A stretch of DNA of 64,000 nucleotides. Origin: Bryobacterales bacterium. Lineage in GTDB: Bacteria; Acidobacteriota; Terriglobia; Bryobacterales; UBA6623. The DNA is taken from positions 62,001 through 126,000 of the forward strand of contig JAPPMG010000049.1 of assembly GCA_028819215.1 (NCBI GenBank), in the 5' to 3' direction. Below, in pieces: positions 19,200 to 28,389 of this stretch; positions within the stretch are counted from its first letter, which is position 1; each line of letters opens with the position of its first letter. The notes beneath the pieces are model-generated. The model did not search any database, had not been told where the DNA came from, and was given only the letters and a program-made list of their open reading frames with translations. Position numbers and translations under genes: made by a program.

Positions 19200-19967
19200 A
19201 TGTTGCTCGCGGTAGACGTCGGAAACACGAACCTCACAATCGGGCTCTTCGACGATGAGCGGCTGGCGGCCGATTGGCGGCTCAAGACCGACCTCGAACA
19301 GACTGCCGACGGCTGGGGCGCACTGTTCCAAACGCTGGTCTCGCTAGCGAACCTCAAGCTCGACGACATCGATGGATTCGTCTTCTCGTCCGTCGTTCCC
19401 CAGCTTGACTCCTCCATCGCTGGCGTAGCCAGCCGGTATCTCAAGCTGGCGCCTCTGCAAGTGACGTGCAGCACCCGCACCGGCCTAGGGATTCGGGTCG
19501 ACACGCCAGAAGAGGTCGGCGCGGACCGGATCGTGAACTCGGTCGCGGCGTCTGAGCGCTACGGCTGTCCCTGCATAGCGGTCGACTTCGGCACGGCGAT
19601 TACGTTCGACGCCATCTCGGACCAGCGCGAATACTTGGGCGGCATCATCTGCCCGGGAATCCAAGTGTCCTCCCAAGCCTTGGTCCGGCGCACCGCACGG
19701 CTCCCGCAAATCGAATTGCGGCGGCCCGACAAGGTGATCGGCAGCAGCACGGTCGGCAGCCTCCAGTCTGGGTTCTATTACGGAATGCTCGGAATGGTGG
19801 ACGGCATCTTGGAAAAGATGCTCCGGACTCTCGGAACGGACGCGACCGTGGTCGCGACCGGAGGGCAGTCCGAGAGCCTGGCGCGCGACTCGCGCTTTAT
19901 TCAAGAGGTGGATCCAGGACTGACTCTCGAAGGCTTGCGCCTGATCTGGAACCTGAACCGGCCTTGA
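19200..19967 (+). CDS. coaX: Type III pantothenate kinase
   Basis: 255 aa starting MLLAVDVGNTNLTIGLFDDE. ATG 19200 is chosen because the phosphate-binding loop DVGNTN must lie at the extreme N-terminus; the frame opens earlier, inside birA. Further signatures are GADRIVNSVAA (about 104), DFGTAITFDAIS (about 126) and GGIICPGIQVS. Type III PanK of the ASKHA fold phosphorylates pantothenate, the first step of CoA synthesis, and typically needs a monovalent cation. Placement directly after birA is a common bacterial arrangement. pncB starts 9 nt downstream. Confidence 0.94.
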   Translation: MLLAVDVGNTNLTIGLFDDERLAADWRLKTDLEQTADGWGALFQTLVSLANLKLDDIDGFVFSSVVPQLDSSIAGVASRYLKLAPLQVTCSTRTGLGIRVDTPEEVGADRIVNSVAASERYGCPCIAVDFGTAITFDAISDQREYLGGIICPGIQVSSQALVRRTARLPQIELRRPDKVIGSSTVGSLQSGFYYGMLGMVDGILEKMLRTLGTDATVVATGGQSESLARDSRFIQEVDPGLTLEGLRLIWNLNRP

Positions 19968-19976
19968 GGCGATCGC

Positions 19977-21419
19977 ATGCATGCGCCCATTGGCCGCTCG
20001 CTGTCCCTGCTGACAGACCTGTACCAGCTCACCATGGCCGCTGGGTACCGGCGGGAGGGTCTCGCGGATCGCGAGGCGGTGTTCTGCCAGTACTTCCGCG
20101 AGGCGCCGTTCGGGGGCGTGTTCGCGATCGCAGCCGGGCTCGAAACCGCGTTGGAGTGGCTGGCCGAGCTGCGTTTCCGTGAGGATGACCTCGAATATCT
20201 GGCCAGCCTCGAGGGCGCTGGGGGCGCGCCCCTGTTCGATGCGGAGTTCCTAGACTATCTCGGCTGTCTGGAGTTCACCTGTGACGTGGATGCGGTCGCC
20301 GAGGGCTCGGTCGTCTTCGCCCACGAGCCGCTGCTGCGGGTTCGGGGCCCGCTGCTGCAATGCCAGATCGTCGAGACGGCCCTGCTCAACATCGTCAATT
20401 TCCAAACGCTGGTGGCGACCAAGGCCGCCCGCGTGTGCCTAGCGGCGGGGGACGATCCGGTGCTGGAATTCGGCCTGCGCCGGGCGCAGGGAATCGACGG
20501 GGGACTCAGCGCCAGCCGGGCCGCCTACATCGGAGGCTGCGCGGCCACCTCGAACGTGCTGGCCGGCAAGCTGCACGGCATCCCGGTGCGCGGCACGCAC
20601 GGCCACAGTTGGGTGCTGGCGTTCGGCGACGAGCGTGATGCGTTCGAGGCGTTTGCCCGGGCGATGCCCCACAACTGCGTCCTGCTGGTCGACACGTTCG
20701 ACACCCCCGAAGGCGTGCGGAACGCGATCAAGGTCGGCGTCAGCATGCGCGAGAACGGAGAGCGGCTTGCGGGAATCCGGCTCGACTCGGGAGACCTAGC
20801 GGGTCTCTCCGTCAAGGCACGAGCACTGCTCGATGAGGCAGGGCTGCAAGACACGGCGATCGTAGCTTCGAACGACCTCGACGAAGATTCCATTGCCGCG
20901 CTCAAGCAGCGCGGCGCCAAGGTCGGAATCTGGGGAGTGGGTACCAGCATTGCGAGTTCGGGCGGGCAGTCAGCGCTCGGCGGCGTCTACAAGCTCACGC
21001 TGCTACGCGATGCTTCCGGCGATTGGCAGGCGCGCGCGAAGAACTCTGAAGATCCGGGCAAGGCTACGCTGCCGGGAATGCTGCAGGTACGGCGCTACAC
21101 GGTCGGGGGCAGGCTCGAAGCTGACCTGATCTACGACGAATCAGATCCCCCGCAAGCTTCGTGGTGCGGCGTGAGCCTAGCGAGCGGCGATGCCGAGAGC
21201 AGGCACTCGTTCAAGGGCACACACCGAGACCTGCTGCATACCGTCGTTGCCGGCGGCCAGATCGTGGCAAGCCCCGAGCCGCTTGACGCGGCGCGGCAGC
21301 GCTGCCGCTCTGAGCTGTCCATGCTGCCGGACGAGCTAACTGGCTCGCGATCAGGAAGCGCCGCCCCGGTCTGGCTCGAAGAGGGCGTGAGGCGGCGCCA
21401 GCTAGCCATGCTGGCCTGA
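19977..21419 (+). CDS. pncB: Nicotinate phosphoribosyltransferase
   Basis: 480 aa. Begins [19 protein letters not shown], typical of NAPRTase, followed by [33 protein letters not shown], the phosphate-binding strand [12 protein letters not shown] and GIWGVGTSI. It converts nicotinate and PRPP to nicotinate mononucleotide in NAD salvage. The C-terminal extension beyond residue 370 is of the longer actinobacterial/plant-like (PncB2) style. It closes the birA-coaX-pncB group (9 nt after coaX) and ends 34 nt before the convergent trpB. Confidence 0.93.
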   Translation: MHAPIGRSLSLLTDLYQLTMAAGYRREGLADREAVFCQYFREAPFGGVFAIAAGLETALEWLAELRFREDDLEYLASLEGAGGAPLFDAEFLDYLGCLEFTCDVDAVAEGSVVFAHEPLLRVRGPLLQCQIVETALLNIVNFQTLVATKAARVCLAAGDDPVLEFGLRRAQGIDGGLSASRAAYIGGCAATSNVLAGKLHGIPVRGTHGHSWVLAFGDERDAFEAFARAMPHNCVLLVDTFDTPEGVRNAIKVGVSMRENGERLAGIRLDSGDLAGLSVKARALLDEAGLQDTAIVASNDLDEDSIAALKQRGAKVGIWGVGTSIASSGGQSALGGVYKLTLLRDASGDWQARAKNSEDPGKATLPGMLQVRRYTVGGRLEADLIYDESDPPQASWCGVSLASGDAESRHSFKGTHRDLLHTVVAGGQIVASPEPLDAARQRCRSELSMLPDELTGSRSGSAAPVWLEEGVRRRQLAMLA

Positions 21420-21453
21420 CCGCAAGGCGAAGGCCGAGCAGCGCGCCGCCTAG

Positions 21454-22659
21454 CTAGCCCAGTTCGGGCATGTTTTCGCGCAGGATACCGATGTCCTTGT
21501 CGCCCCGGCCGGAAAGATTGACGATGAACGCCCGGCCCTTGGCCGCTGGCGCTCGCTTGATCGCTTCGGCTACCGCGTGGGCCGACTCTAGCGCCGGGAT
21601 GATGCCTTCTAGATGGGATAGCGTCTTGACGGCCTCGAGCGCATCCGAATCGGAACACGAGGTGTAGTTCACCCTTCCCGCGTCGTTCAGCCAGGCGTGC
21701 TCTGGCCCTACCGAGGCGTAGTCCAGCCCGGCCGAGACCGAATGCGTCAGCGCGATCTGGCCGTCATCGTCTTGCAGGATGTAGCTCTTCGTTCCCTGCA
21801 GCACGCCGGGCACCCCGCCGGCGAAGCGCGCCGCGTGCTCGCCCAAGGACTCGCCGCGCCCGCCTGCCTCGACTCCGACCATCTCCACCCAGCCATCACC
21901 CAAGAACGGGTGAAACAGGCCGATCGCATTGCTGCCGCCTCCGACACAGGCGATCAGCAGATCGGGGCCGTCCCTGTCCGAGATCTGTCGAAACTGCTCC
22001 CGCGCCTCGCGGCCGATCACCCGCTGGAAGTCGCGCACGATCATCGGGTAGGGGTGGGGCCCGAGCGCTGAGCCGAGCATGTAGTGAGTTGTCTCAAAAT
22101 TCGCCGCCCAGTCCCGCATGGCCTCAGAGATGGCGTCCTTGAGCGTGCAGCTGCCGGTATCCACGCCGATCACTTCGGCCCCCAGCAAACGCATGCGGAA
22201 GACGTTCAGCGCTTGCCGACGCATGTCCTCCGAGCCCATGTAGACGATGCAATCCAGTCCGAAGAGGGCGCATACCGTAGCCGTGGCCACGCCGTGCTGG
22301 CCGGCACCAGTTTCGGCGATGATGCGGCGCTTGCCCATGCGCCGCGCCAGCAGCGCCTGCCCGAGGCAGTTGTTGATCTTGTGCGCACCCGTGTGCAGCA
22401 GGTCCTCGCGCTTGAGGTAGATCTCGGCGCCGCCGAGGTGGGTGCTGAGCCGCCGGGCATGAAACAGCGGCGTGGGGCGGCCCGCGTACTGCCGGTTCAG
22501 GTCGGCCAGCTCGGCGATGAAATCCGCGTCGTCCCTGACTTCGAGATAGGTGGATTCCAGGCTATCGAGTGGCGCGACCAAGATCTCGGGAGCGTACCGA
22601 CCCCCGAAATCGCCGAAGTGACCGAGGCGATCCGGTCCGGACGCGAGCGTGTGGGACAT
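21454..22659 (-). CDS. trpB: Tryptophan synthase beta chain
   Basis: 401 aa from ATG 22659, preceded by GAAGG at a good distance; this start places [13 protein letters not shown] at the N-terminus as usual. PLP lysine motif HTGAHKINN, then [20 protein letters not shown], and the phosphate-binding glycine loop as [12 protein letters not shown]; it ends with [10 protein letters not shown]. It condenses indole with L-serine to give tryptophan, normally with TrpA. No trpA is adjacent; trpF lies separately at 47200-47850, so the trp genes are dispersed in this genome. Confidence 0.95.
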   Translation of the reverse strand: MSHTLASGPDRLGHFGDFGGRYAPEILVAPLDSLESTYLEVRDDADFIAELADLNRQYAGRPTPLFHARRLSTHLGGAEIYLKREDLLHTGAHKINNCLGQALLARRMGKRRIIAETGAGQHGVATATVCALFGLDCIVYMGSEDMRRQALNVFRMRLLGAEVIGVDTGSCTLKDAISEAMRDWAANFETTHYMLGSALGPHPYPMIVRDFQRVIGREAREQFRQISDRDGPDLLIACVGGGSNAIGLFHPFLGDGWVEMVGVEAGGRGESLGEHAARFAGGVPGVLQGTKSYILQDDDGQIALTHSVSAGLDYASVGPEHAWLNDAGRVNYTSCSDSDALEAVKTLSHLEGIIPALESAHAVAEAIKRAPAAKGRAFIVNLSGRGDKDIGILRENMPELG

Positions 22660-22768
22660 GCCTTCACCATATCGCGAGCTGGATCGGCGCCGGTGGCACG
22701 ACCCGATGAATGCGTGGGATTCCCCTGCCAAATCACGCCGCGCCGGTCAACCTCTTCGCACGTTGGCG

Positions 22769-23056
22769 TCATGGCGCGCGCCCGGCATTCCTAGCGCATC
22801 TTGTCGCTATAGAAGGCCCTGACATATTCGTGGGGTCGACTCTGGACGCGGTCTGCACTTGGTCAAGATCGATCGCAAGCTGGTGCTTCAAGCCCTCATC
22901 TGTGCCGACAATCACCTCACTCGGCAGCCCTCGGATTGTAGAGGTGATCGGCGCTATTCTCGCGGTGCTCGGCAGGGGCAGGACCCGCTAACGAGTGCGC
23001 ATCACCACAGCGCTTCGATCATCGGACGTGCTGAATCTGTACTGCCAGATCTCACC
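22769..23056 (-). pseudogene. Decayed MazF/PemK-type toxin
   Basis: On the minus strand, reading from 23056 gives GEIWQYRFSTSDDRSAVVMRTR, an in-frame TAG at 22988-22990, then RVLPLPSTARIAPITSTIRG, SEVIVGTDEGLKHQLAIDLDQVQTASRVDP and a stop at 22769. GEIWQYRF, PITSTIRGLPSEV and LDQVQT are classic MazF-family (mRNA interferase) positions. There is no start codon in this frame, and the expected one near the antitoxin stop is out of frame, so it carries at least two lesions. The expected C-terminal helix is also missing. It follows the broken antitoxin at 23074-23309 in the usual antitoxin-toxin order. Confidence 0.75.
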
Positions 23057-23073
23057 ATTCCCGGGCCCGGACC

Positions 23074-23309
23074 CTAGCTGCTAGGCCATGCGCCTTCTTC
23101 ATCCCATCCTGGGAACTCCGACGCCACAGAATTCGTCTCGGCGTAGCCCTCGCCGTACAAGCGATCGATTCCTGCACTCTCCTGCCTTCGGAGGTAGTCG
23201 CTTGCCGCTTCACGCAGAATCGCCGACCGCCGACGTTGCTTGACTGCTGGATGACTGTCAAGTCGTGCTCAAGCAACGACTCGTCGAATGTCACGCAGAT
23301 AGTCTTCAT
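23074..23309 (-). pseudogene. Frameshifted ribbon-helix-helix antitoxin
   Basis: ATG 23309 begins MKTICVTFDESLLE. Shifting frame by a 2-nt insertion or 1-nt deletion next to codon 14-15 gives RLDSHPAVKQRRRSAILREA, then ASDYLRRQESAGIDRLYGEG, and ends EFPGWDEEGAWPSS before TAG at 23074. That is an ordinary RHH antitoxin: an N-terminal DNA-binding strand, two helices, and a toxin-binding tail ending in the Trp-rich segment. The unshifted frame (to 23052) degenerates into an unrelated Arg-rich sequence. With the broken MazF-like gene just downstream, it is a dead toxin-antitoxin pair. A single sequencing error could explain this lesion, but not all three in the locus. Confidence 0.75.
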
Positions 23310-23329
23310 GCACGCTGCTCCACATCGTG

Positions 23330-23356
23330 ACTATACCGACTCAGATACACGCTCAA
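23330..23356 (-). promoter_or_regulatory. Probable promoter of the decayed toxin-antitoxin pair
   Basis: Minus strand: TATAGT (23330-23335) lies 20 nt before the antitoxin ATG, with GTGGAGC in the leader as a ribosome binding site. A -35-like TTGAGC (23351-23356) is spaced 15 nt away, which is short. The -10 is the convincing part. Confidence 0.4.
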
Positions 23357-23441
23357 GGACTGATCATCCAGCACCGCTACATCGGCGCAGAGCGCGTGCT
23401 CCGCGCGCTCGGGGGGCGCTAAGAGTTGTTGCAGGTGCTGG

Positions 23442-24617
23442 TCAGCGGGCGGGATTCTCGTACCAAACGACTCCGAGAAGATCGACCTCCTCGCACGTGA
23501 GGATGTCCAAGTCTCCGTCTCCGTCAAGATCGACGAGCTCCACGCGATCAAACTTGGTGCCGTCGGGTCCGCCCACGTCCGTCACCTCCCACTGCGAAGC
23601 GGTGGGGTCGCCCGCGTGCCGCAACAGGCCAACGCCAGACAGGGCATCGGTCGCATGTTCGCAGCTGAAGACCAAATCCATGGTCCCGTCCATGTCCATG
23701 TCACCGACGGCCACTGCCTTGCCCGTGCCGAATCCGTCGGGGATCTCAATGGAGTGCGCCCGCCACCTGTTGCCGCGGTTGGACATGCCGCGGAAGAACT
23801 GGATCGGGCCGTCCTTGACCGCCATCACAACATCCGTCAAGCCGTCTCCGTCCAGATCTGCCACATCCAAGAACATGGCCTCGTGCTCAGCCTCTGGACC
23901 GATCCTGTTCTCGGGCCAAGCGGCGCTGCCTGGCATGTTCTGAAACCACAGGGCTCCGCTCCGCGGGCCCTTGCGGTCGCTGGCCACGATATCGGGTGCC
24001 CCATCGCCGTTCAGGTCGTGGGCAACGATCGACATCACCCAGCCAGCGCCGTACCAGCGACTCCAGGATGCCCTGCCGGTCGGCGTAGACGGAAAGCGCC
24101 ACGAGCCGATCGCCGCAAAGTCGTTCTTCGAGCCGGCGACGATATCCACCGAACCGTTGCCGTCGACATCGATCGGCTCGGCGTACATCCATTGGTTCTT
24201 GCCCGCCGATCTGACCACGGGCCGTGTCTCCCAGCTGGCGGCGTCCATATAATCGTCACCGTTCGACTGATGCACGTAAATGGTCTTCTCCTCGCCTTCG
24301 GTCGAGCTAATGACCTCGAACTTGCCATCGCCATCGATATCAATGAATACGGCGTCTTCGGGGCTTTCTACCCTGCCAACGACGACCGACGGCCATTCCG
24401 AGGCGGCCTTATCCGCACCAGGGTTGAGATAAGCCTTGACGGCACCGGACTGCTCCCAAGCGGTGGCAATGTCGACCAAGCCATCGCCGTTGACGTCGGC
24501 CAAGCGCACGCCATCGGCGCCCTTTTCCGAGGCGTCAATGACGTGTCGCTCCCAAGGGCTGCCGACCAGCAGGGGCGCAGACAAGAACAGAACGATTAGA
24601 AAGCGGCTCATGGGCAT
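23442..24617 (-). CDS. Secreted FG-GAP/VCBS repeat protein
   Basis: About 391 aa. The start is ATG 24617 or ATG 24611, either giving the signal peptide SRFLIVLFLSAPLLVGS. The mature protein is a beta-propeller built from Ca2+-binding FG-GAP/VCBS repeats. At least seven DxDxDGxxD loops are visible, among them DVNGDGLVDI, DIDGDGKFEV, DVDGNGSVDI, DLNGDGAPDI, DLDGDGLTDV, DMDMDGTMDL and DLDGDGDLDI. The last repeat ends in VVWYENPAR. Such proteins are common in Acidobacteria and Planctomycetes and act in adhesion or as binding scaffolds; no catalytic domain is seen. It is divergent from def, with about 180 nt between. Confidence 0.85.
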   Translation of the reverse strand: MPMSRFLIVLFLSAPLLVGSPWERHVIDASEKGADGVRLADVNGDGLVDIATAWEQSGAVKAYLNPGADKAASEWPSVVVGRVESPEDAVFIDIDGDGKFEVISSTEGEEKTIYVHQSNGDDYMDAASWETRPVVRSAGKNQWMYAEPIDVDGNGSVDIVAGSKNDFAAIGSWRFPSTPTGRASWSRWYGAGWVMSIVAHDLNGDGAPDIVASDRKGPRSGALWFQNMPGSAAWPENRIGPEAEHEAMFLDVADLDGDGLTDVVMAVKDGPIQFFRGMSNRGNRWRAHSIEIPDGFGTGKAVAVGDMDMDGTMDLVFSCEHATDALSGVGLLRHAGDPTASQWEVTDVGGPDGTKFDRVELVDLDGDGDLDILTCEEVDLLGVVWYENPAR

Positions 24618-24798
24618 AGATTTTAGTCGAGATGGCCCCGTGCGTGGAAGCGCACCCGCTTGCAGCGCGGATGGCATCGGCCGAGCCGCTTCCAACGATG
24701 GCAAGCGCGAATGCTAACGATCCGTTGTCACGGCCAACGCTTCTGAGCCATTGAAGCGCTCGTTAGAATGAATTAAAGGCAGTAGTGGCGTCGCGACC

Positions 24799-25320
24799 AT
24801 GGTGCGCAAGATTGTCAAATACGGCAACCCGGTGCTCGAGGAAATGTGCAAGCCGGTCGCCGAGGAGGAGTTCGGCAGCGAAGATCTTCGGTCGCTTGTG
24901 AGCGATATGTTCGAAACGATGTATCAAGCGCGGGGCGTGGGCCTGGCGGCACCCCAAGTGGGCGTGCTCAAGCGCTTGACCGTGATCGACTGCTCTGGCG
25001 GAGAAGGAGAAGCCCAGCCCCACATCTTGATCAATCCCGAAATCGTCTCCCAAGAAGGCACACAGGTAGGTTCCGAGGGCTGCCTGTCGATACCAGGCTT
25101 TACGGGCAACGTCAGCCGTCCGATGACAGTGTGCACGCGCTATCGCACCGTCGATGGCGATTGGGGCGAGCTGGAGGGCGAAGAACTGCTTGCCAGGGTG
25201 ATCTGCCACGAGAACGATCATCTCAACGGTGTCTTATTCCTGCGCCACCTGAGCAAGCTCAAGCGCGGCATGATCAAGAAGAAGATCCGGGCGCTGCGCA
25301 AGCAGGGCGAGTGGGACTAG
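24799..25320 (+). CDS. def: Peptide deformylase
   Basis: 173 aa. Three PDF motifs are present: GVGLAAPQVG (about residues 47-56), EGCLSIPGF (about 93-101) and HENDH (the HEXXH metal site, about 137). It removes the formyl group from nascent proteins using Fe2+. The C-terminus ends in a basic helix (KLKRGMIKKKIRALRKQG), which probably contacts the ribosome. It is followed after 1 nt by fmt, its functional partner, in the classical def-fmt order. Confidence 0.95.
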   Translation: MVRKIVKYGNPVLEEMCKPVAEEEFGSEDLRSLVSDMFETMYQARGVGLAAPQVGVLKRLTVIDCSGGEGEAQPHILINPEIVSQEGTQVGSEGCLSIPGFTGNVSRPMTVCTRYRTVDGDWGELEGEELLARVICHENDHLNGVLFLRHLSKLKRGMIKKKIRALRKQGEWD

Positions 25321-25321
25321 A

Positions 25322-26248
25322 TTGCGAGCCGTCTTCATTGGCACGCCTGAATTCGCCGTGCCGTCGCTGGAACTGCTGGCAGAGCACCACGATGTGCTCG
25401 AAGTGGTGACCCAGCCGGATCGCCCGGCGGGTCGCGGCCAGCGACTCACCCCTCCGCCAGTCAAGCGCAAGGCCGAGGAGCTGTCCTTGCCTGTCTTCCA
25501 GCCCGAAAAGATTCGCGACGACCACGCGTTCGATCGTCTTGTCGGCCACGCACCGGACGTGATCGCCGTGGTCGGGTACGGCCAGATGATCCCGAAGCGG
25601 ATTCGCGAACTCTCGCCCCACGGATGCGTGAACGTACACTCCTCGCTGCTACCGAAATACCGCGGGGCGGCCCCAGTCAGTTGGGCGCTTGTCAACGGCG
25701 AGACCCACACCGGCGTGACCACCATGCGCATCACGCGAGAAATGGACGCCGGGGACATCTTGCTCGCCTACACGACTGAAATCATGCCCGCGGAGCGAGC
25801 ATCGGAACTGAATCGGCGCCTGGCTCCGCAAGGCGCGAGCCTGTTGATGGAGACCCTGCGCGGATTGCAGACGGGAACGCTGCGGCCTATACCGCAAGAT
25901 CACGACGCGGCGACCTTCGCGCCGCTGATCCGCAAGGAAGACGGCCTTGTAGACTGGTCATTGCCCGCAACGGCAATCCATAACAGGCTGCGCGGCTTCG
26001 ATCCCTGGCCAGGCATCTATAGCTTCTTCCGAGGCAAGCGGATGCGAATCCACGAAGCGCTGGTCGAAGGCGAAGGCGGTGTGGCTCCCGGCAGCATCTT
26101 GCTGAACCAAGGGCAATTCAGCGTCGGTTGCGGTGTAGGCAGGCTTGTGCTGGAGGAAGTTCAACTGGAGGGTCGCAACCGCATGGCAGCACTGGATTTC
26201 GCGCACGGCTACCGTGCCGAGTCTGGCGAGGTGTTGGGGAATGGCTGA
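25322..26248 (+). CDS. fmt: Methionyl-tRNA formyltransferase
   Basis: 308 aa. The start is TTG at 25322, one base after the def stop; this gives the canonical N-terminus RAVFIGTPEFAVPSLELL. The formyltransferase signature HSSLLPKYRGAAPVSWALVNG contains the catalytic His and the SLLPKYRG motif. The C-terminal OB-fold domain (about 205-300) binds Met-tRNA. It uses 10-formyl-THF to formylate initiator Met-tRNA. It overlaps the start of argJ by 8 nt, so coupling is likely. Confidence 0.94.
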   Translation: MRAVFIGTPEFAVPSLELLAEHHDVLEVVTQPDRPAGRGQRLTPPPVKRKAEELSLPVFQPEKIRDDHAFDRLVGHAPDVIAVVGYGQMIPKRIRELSPHGCVNVHSSLLPKYRGAAPVSWALVNGETHTGVTTMRITREMDAGDILLAYTTEIMPAERASELNRRLAPQGASLLMETLRGLQTGTLRPIPQDHDAATFAPLIRKEDGLVDWSLPATAIHNRLRGFDPWPGIYSFFRGKRMRIHEALVEGEGGVAPGSILLNQGQFSVGCGVGRLVLEEVQLEGRNRMAALDFAHGYRAESGEVLGNG

Positions 26249-27437
26249 GGAGCGCACCCTTGAACTGCCCGAAGGCTACCGATTCGCGGCGGGCTACGCG
26301 GGGATCCGCAAGCAGCAGTCGGACGATCTCGCCCTGATGGTGTCCGACCGGCCCGCTTCGGCCGCAGGTGTGTTCACGCGCAATTGCGTGCGGGCCGCTC
26401 CCGTAGACTTCAGCGCGGAATCCCTACGACGCAGCTCGGGCAAGGCCCAAGTGATCGTCGCGAATGCCGGCAATGCGAATTGCGCCACTCCCAACATGGC
26501 CGCCGTAGCCGAAGCCACGGCAGCCGCAGCGGCGAACCTCGCGTCGGCGCCTGAAGAGCATGTCCTGCTGGCTTCGACGGGGGTGATCGGTGAATCCTTC
26601 GGCGAAAGCGTGATCCCGGGCGAGTTGCCCAAGTTGTGGCAAGCGCTGGACAGGACTCAGTTCGAAGCTTGCGCGCAGGCGATCATGACCACCGACACGG
26701 TGCCCAAGGTGAGGTCGTGTCGGATCGATACCGACCAAGGACCCGTGCGGCTCGCCGGCATGGCCAAGGGGGCAGGCATGATCATGCCCGACATGGCCAC
26801 GATGCTCAGCTTTGTGTTCACCGATGCCGACCTCGAGCCCTCACTGCTTCAATCCTTGCTCGTGTCTGCGGTCGACCAGAGCTTCAACTGCATCACGGTG
26901 GACTCGGACACGTCCACGAACGATACAGTCTTCCTGCTGGCCAATGGCGCGTCAGGAATCCGGATCGATGACGAAAGCCAGGGGGTGTTTCAGGACGCTC
27001 TCAACCAACTGACACGGGATCTCGCTATCGATATCGCCCGCGACGGAGAGGGCTCTGGCAAGCTGGCGCGAATCACCGTAACCGGCCCGTCGGAACTCAA
27101 CGGACTGAAGACGATCGCCATGGCGATCGCCAACTCCCCTTTGGTGAAGACCGCGCTGGCAGGCGCGGATCCGAACTGGGGCCGAATCTTGGGGGCGGCA
27201 GGCAAGGCTGGCGTGCCGTTCAATCCACAGCTCGCTGACATCTATGTCAACGGCGTGCAGGTTTGCAAGGCCGGAATGCGGGCTGACTTCAACGAGGCCG
27301 CCGTCCAGCGAAGCATGGAAGCGGACGACATACAGATCGAATTGTGCTTGTCAGGCGGTGGGGGAAGCAGCGCAGTCGTGTGGACTTGCGACTTCACGGA
27401 GAGTTACATTCGCATCAACGCGGACTACCGTACTTGA
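26241..27437 (+). CDS. argJ: Bifunctional glutamate N-acetyltransferase / amino-acid acetyltransferase
   Basis: 398 aa from ATG 26241 inside the end of fmt. It begins LELPEGYRFAAGYAGIRK, typical of ArgJ. The self-cleavage site is KGAGMIMPDMATMLSF, where the chain is cut before the nucleophilic Thr of MATML to give alpha and beta subunits. VDSDTSTNDTVFLLANG and GADPNWGRILGAAGKAG are further signatures. It recycles acetyl groups from N-acetylornithine to glutamate in arginine synthesis and may also use acetyl-CoA. Third gene of def-fmt-argJ; a tRNA gene follows 46 nt downstream. Confidence 0.95.
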   Translation: MAEERTLELPEGYRFAAGYAGIRKQQSDDLALMVSDRPASAAGVFTRNCVRAAPVDFSAESLRRSSGKAQVIVANAGNANCATPNMAAVAEATAAAAANLASAPEEHVLLASTGVIGESFGESVIPGELPKLWQALDRTQFEACAQAIMTTDTVPKVRSCRIDTDQGPVRLAGMAKGAGMIMPDMATMLSFVFTDADLEPSLLQSLLVSAVDQSFNCITVDSDTSTNDTVFLLANGASGIRIDDESQGVFQDALNQLTRDLAIDIARDGEGSGKLARITVTGPSELNGLKTIAMAIANSPLVKTALAGADPNWGRILGAAGKAGVPFNPQLADIYVNGVQVCKAGMRADFNEAAVQRSMEADDIQIELCLSGGGGSSAVVWTCDFTESYIRINADYRT

Positions 27438-27483
27438 TGCCGACAGAAGCCAGAAAGTGCGGATACGCTGAAGACTAGGCAGA

Positions 27484-27559
<76 letters not shown>

Positions 27560-28389
27560 CCCTTGTCTTGTAAGTAGGTGGAATGATTGGGTTCATGTAG
27601 GAATCAAGGAGCCAGTTACTCCTAGGACTTCCACTTTGGGACTTGATCAAACGCCAGTCTTCGCGGGCTGGACGGCGCTTGAACCGCTCGATTTCCGCAG
27701 ACTTCGTGGCGAAGACACTCGCTATCTGCGCGACAGCGGGTCCGCTCTCCGTCCCTGGTGCCCGGCCTGAGGCATCTCGGCTACCGCCCACAGCCTCGGC
27801 ACTGCGCGACCTCGCTCACGCCCCGAGGCGTGTCTATCTTCGCCAGCTTTCAGGCGAACCTGCCACCCCGGCCGTAGTCGAGCAGCACTTGACGGCTCGT
27901 GTCAGCCCTAGTCTTGTCGTCTTGTCCGAAAATTGCTGCACTTTTCGGACAGTGCTTGCGTTGTCTAGAATCAAGCTCGGCAACTAGGAGATCCGTTTCA
28001 AGGCACGCCGTGCCCGGCCGTCTATATTGGGCCGGCTGGCCATCCGCGTGGTTCAGGCGCTGTACTGGATGCAGGACATGCTCACCTAGGACAGCGAACG
28101 TCAGCGCGTGCAAGAAGTGTTGATCCACATCCTCGTGGATCCCCGACATGGGCAGGCGATGCGCCACGATCTGCGCGTCGGTTTGCCCGCACAGCCAATC
28201 GGGATACAGGAGTTTCCGTGCGGGCTGCTCATCTCCGCCGGTTTGGACGAACCGTCGTAATGAGCGCCGCTACCTATCCACAGGTCATCGCCGCGCCGCC
28301 TGGATTTCACGAAGTCCCTGCTCGGCGTTCACTCGTTGATTGATTGCTCGACGGCCGCGCTCCAAGACGTTGTGCGATCCTTAGCGCCG
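27560..28389. other. About 830 nt without an intact gene, behind the tRNA
   Basis: No intact gene is supported here. A plus-strand frame from 27988 to 28260 looks codon-biased (GRLAIRVVQALYWMQDMLT, then TAG at 28087-28089, then SERQRVQEVLIHILVDP and a TAA at 28258), which suggests a decayed gene I do not recognise. The position directly 3' of a tRNA is where elements integrate, but no attachment-site duplicate of the tRNA end and no integrase motif could be found by eye. Confidence 0.4.
27924..27950. repeat. Perfect 9-bp inverted repeat
   Basis: GTCCGAAAA (27924-27932) and TTTTCGGAC (27942-27950) are exact inverted copies with a 9-nt spacer. There is no T-run after it, so it is a weak terminator at best; it could be an operator for the lost downstream gene. 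Confidence 0.45.

Noticed and set aside
27988..28260. Possible intact gene behind the tRNA
   Set aside because: In-frame TAG at 28087 and no start; kept only as decayed sequence.
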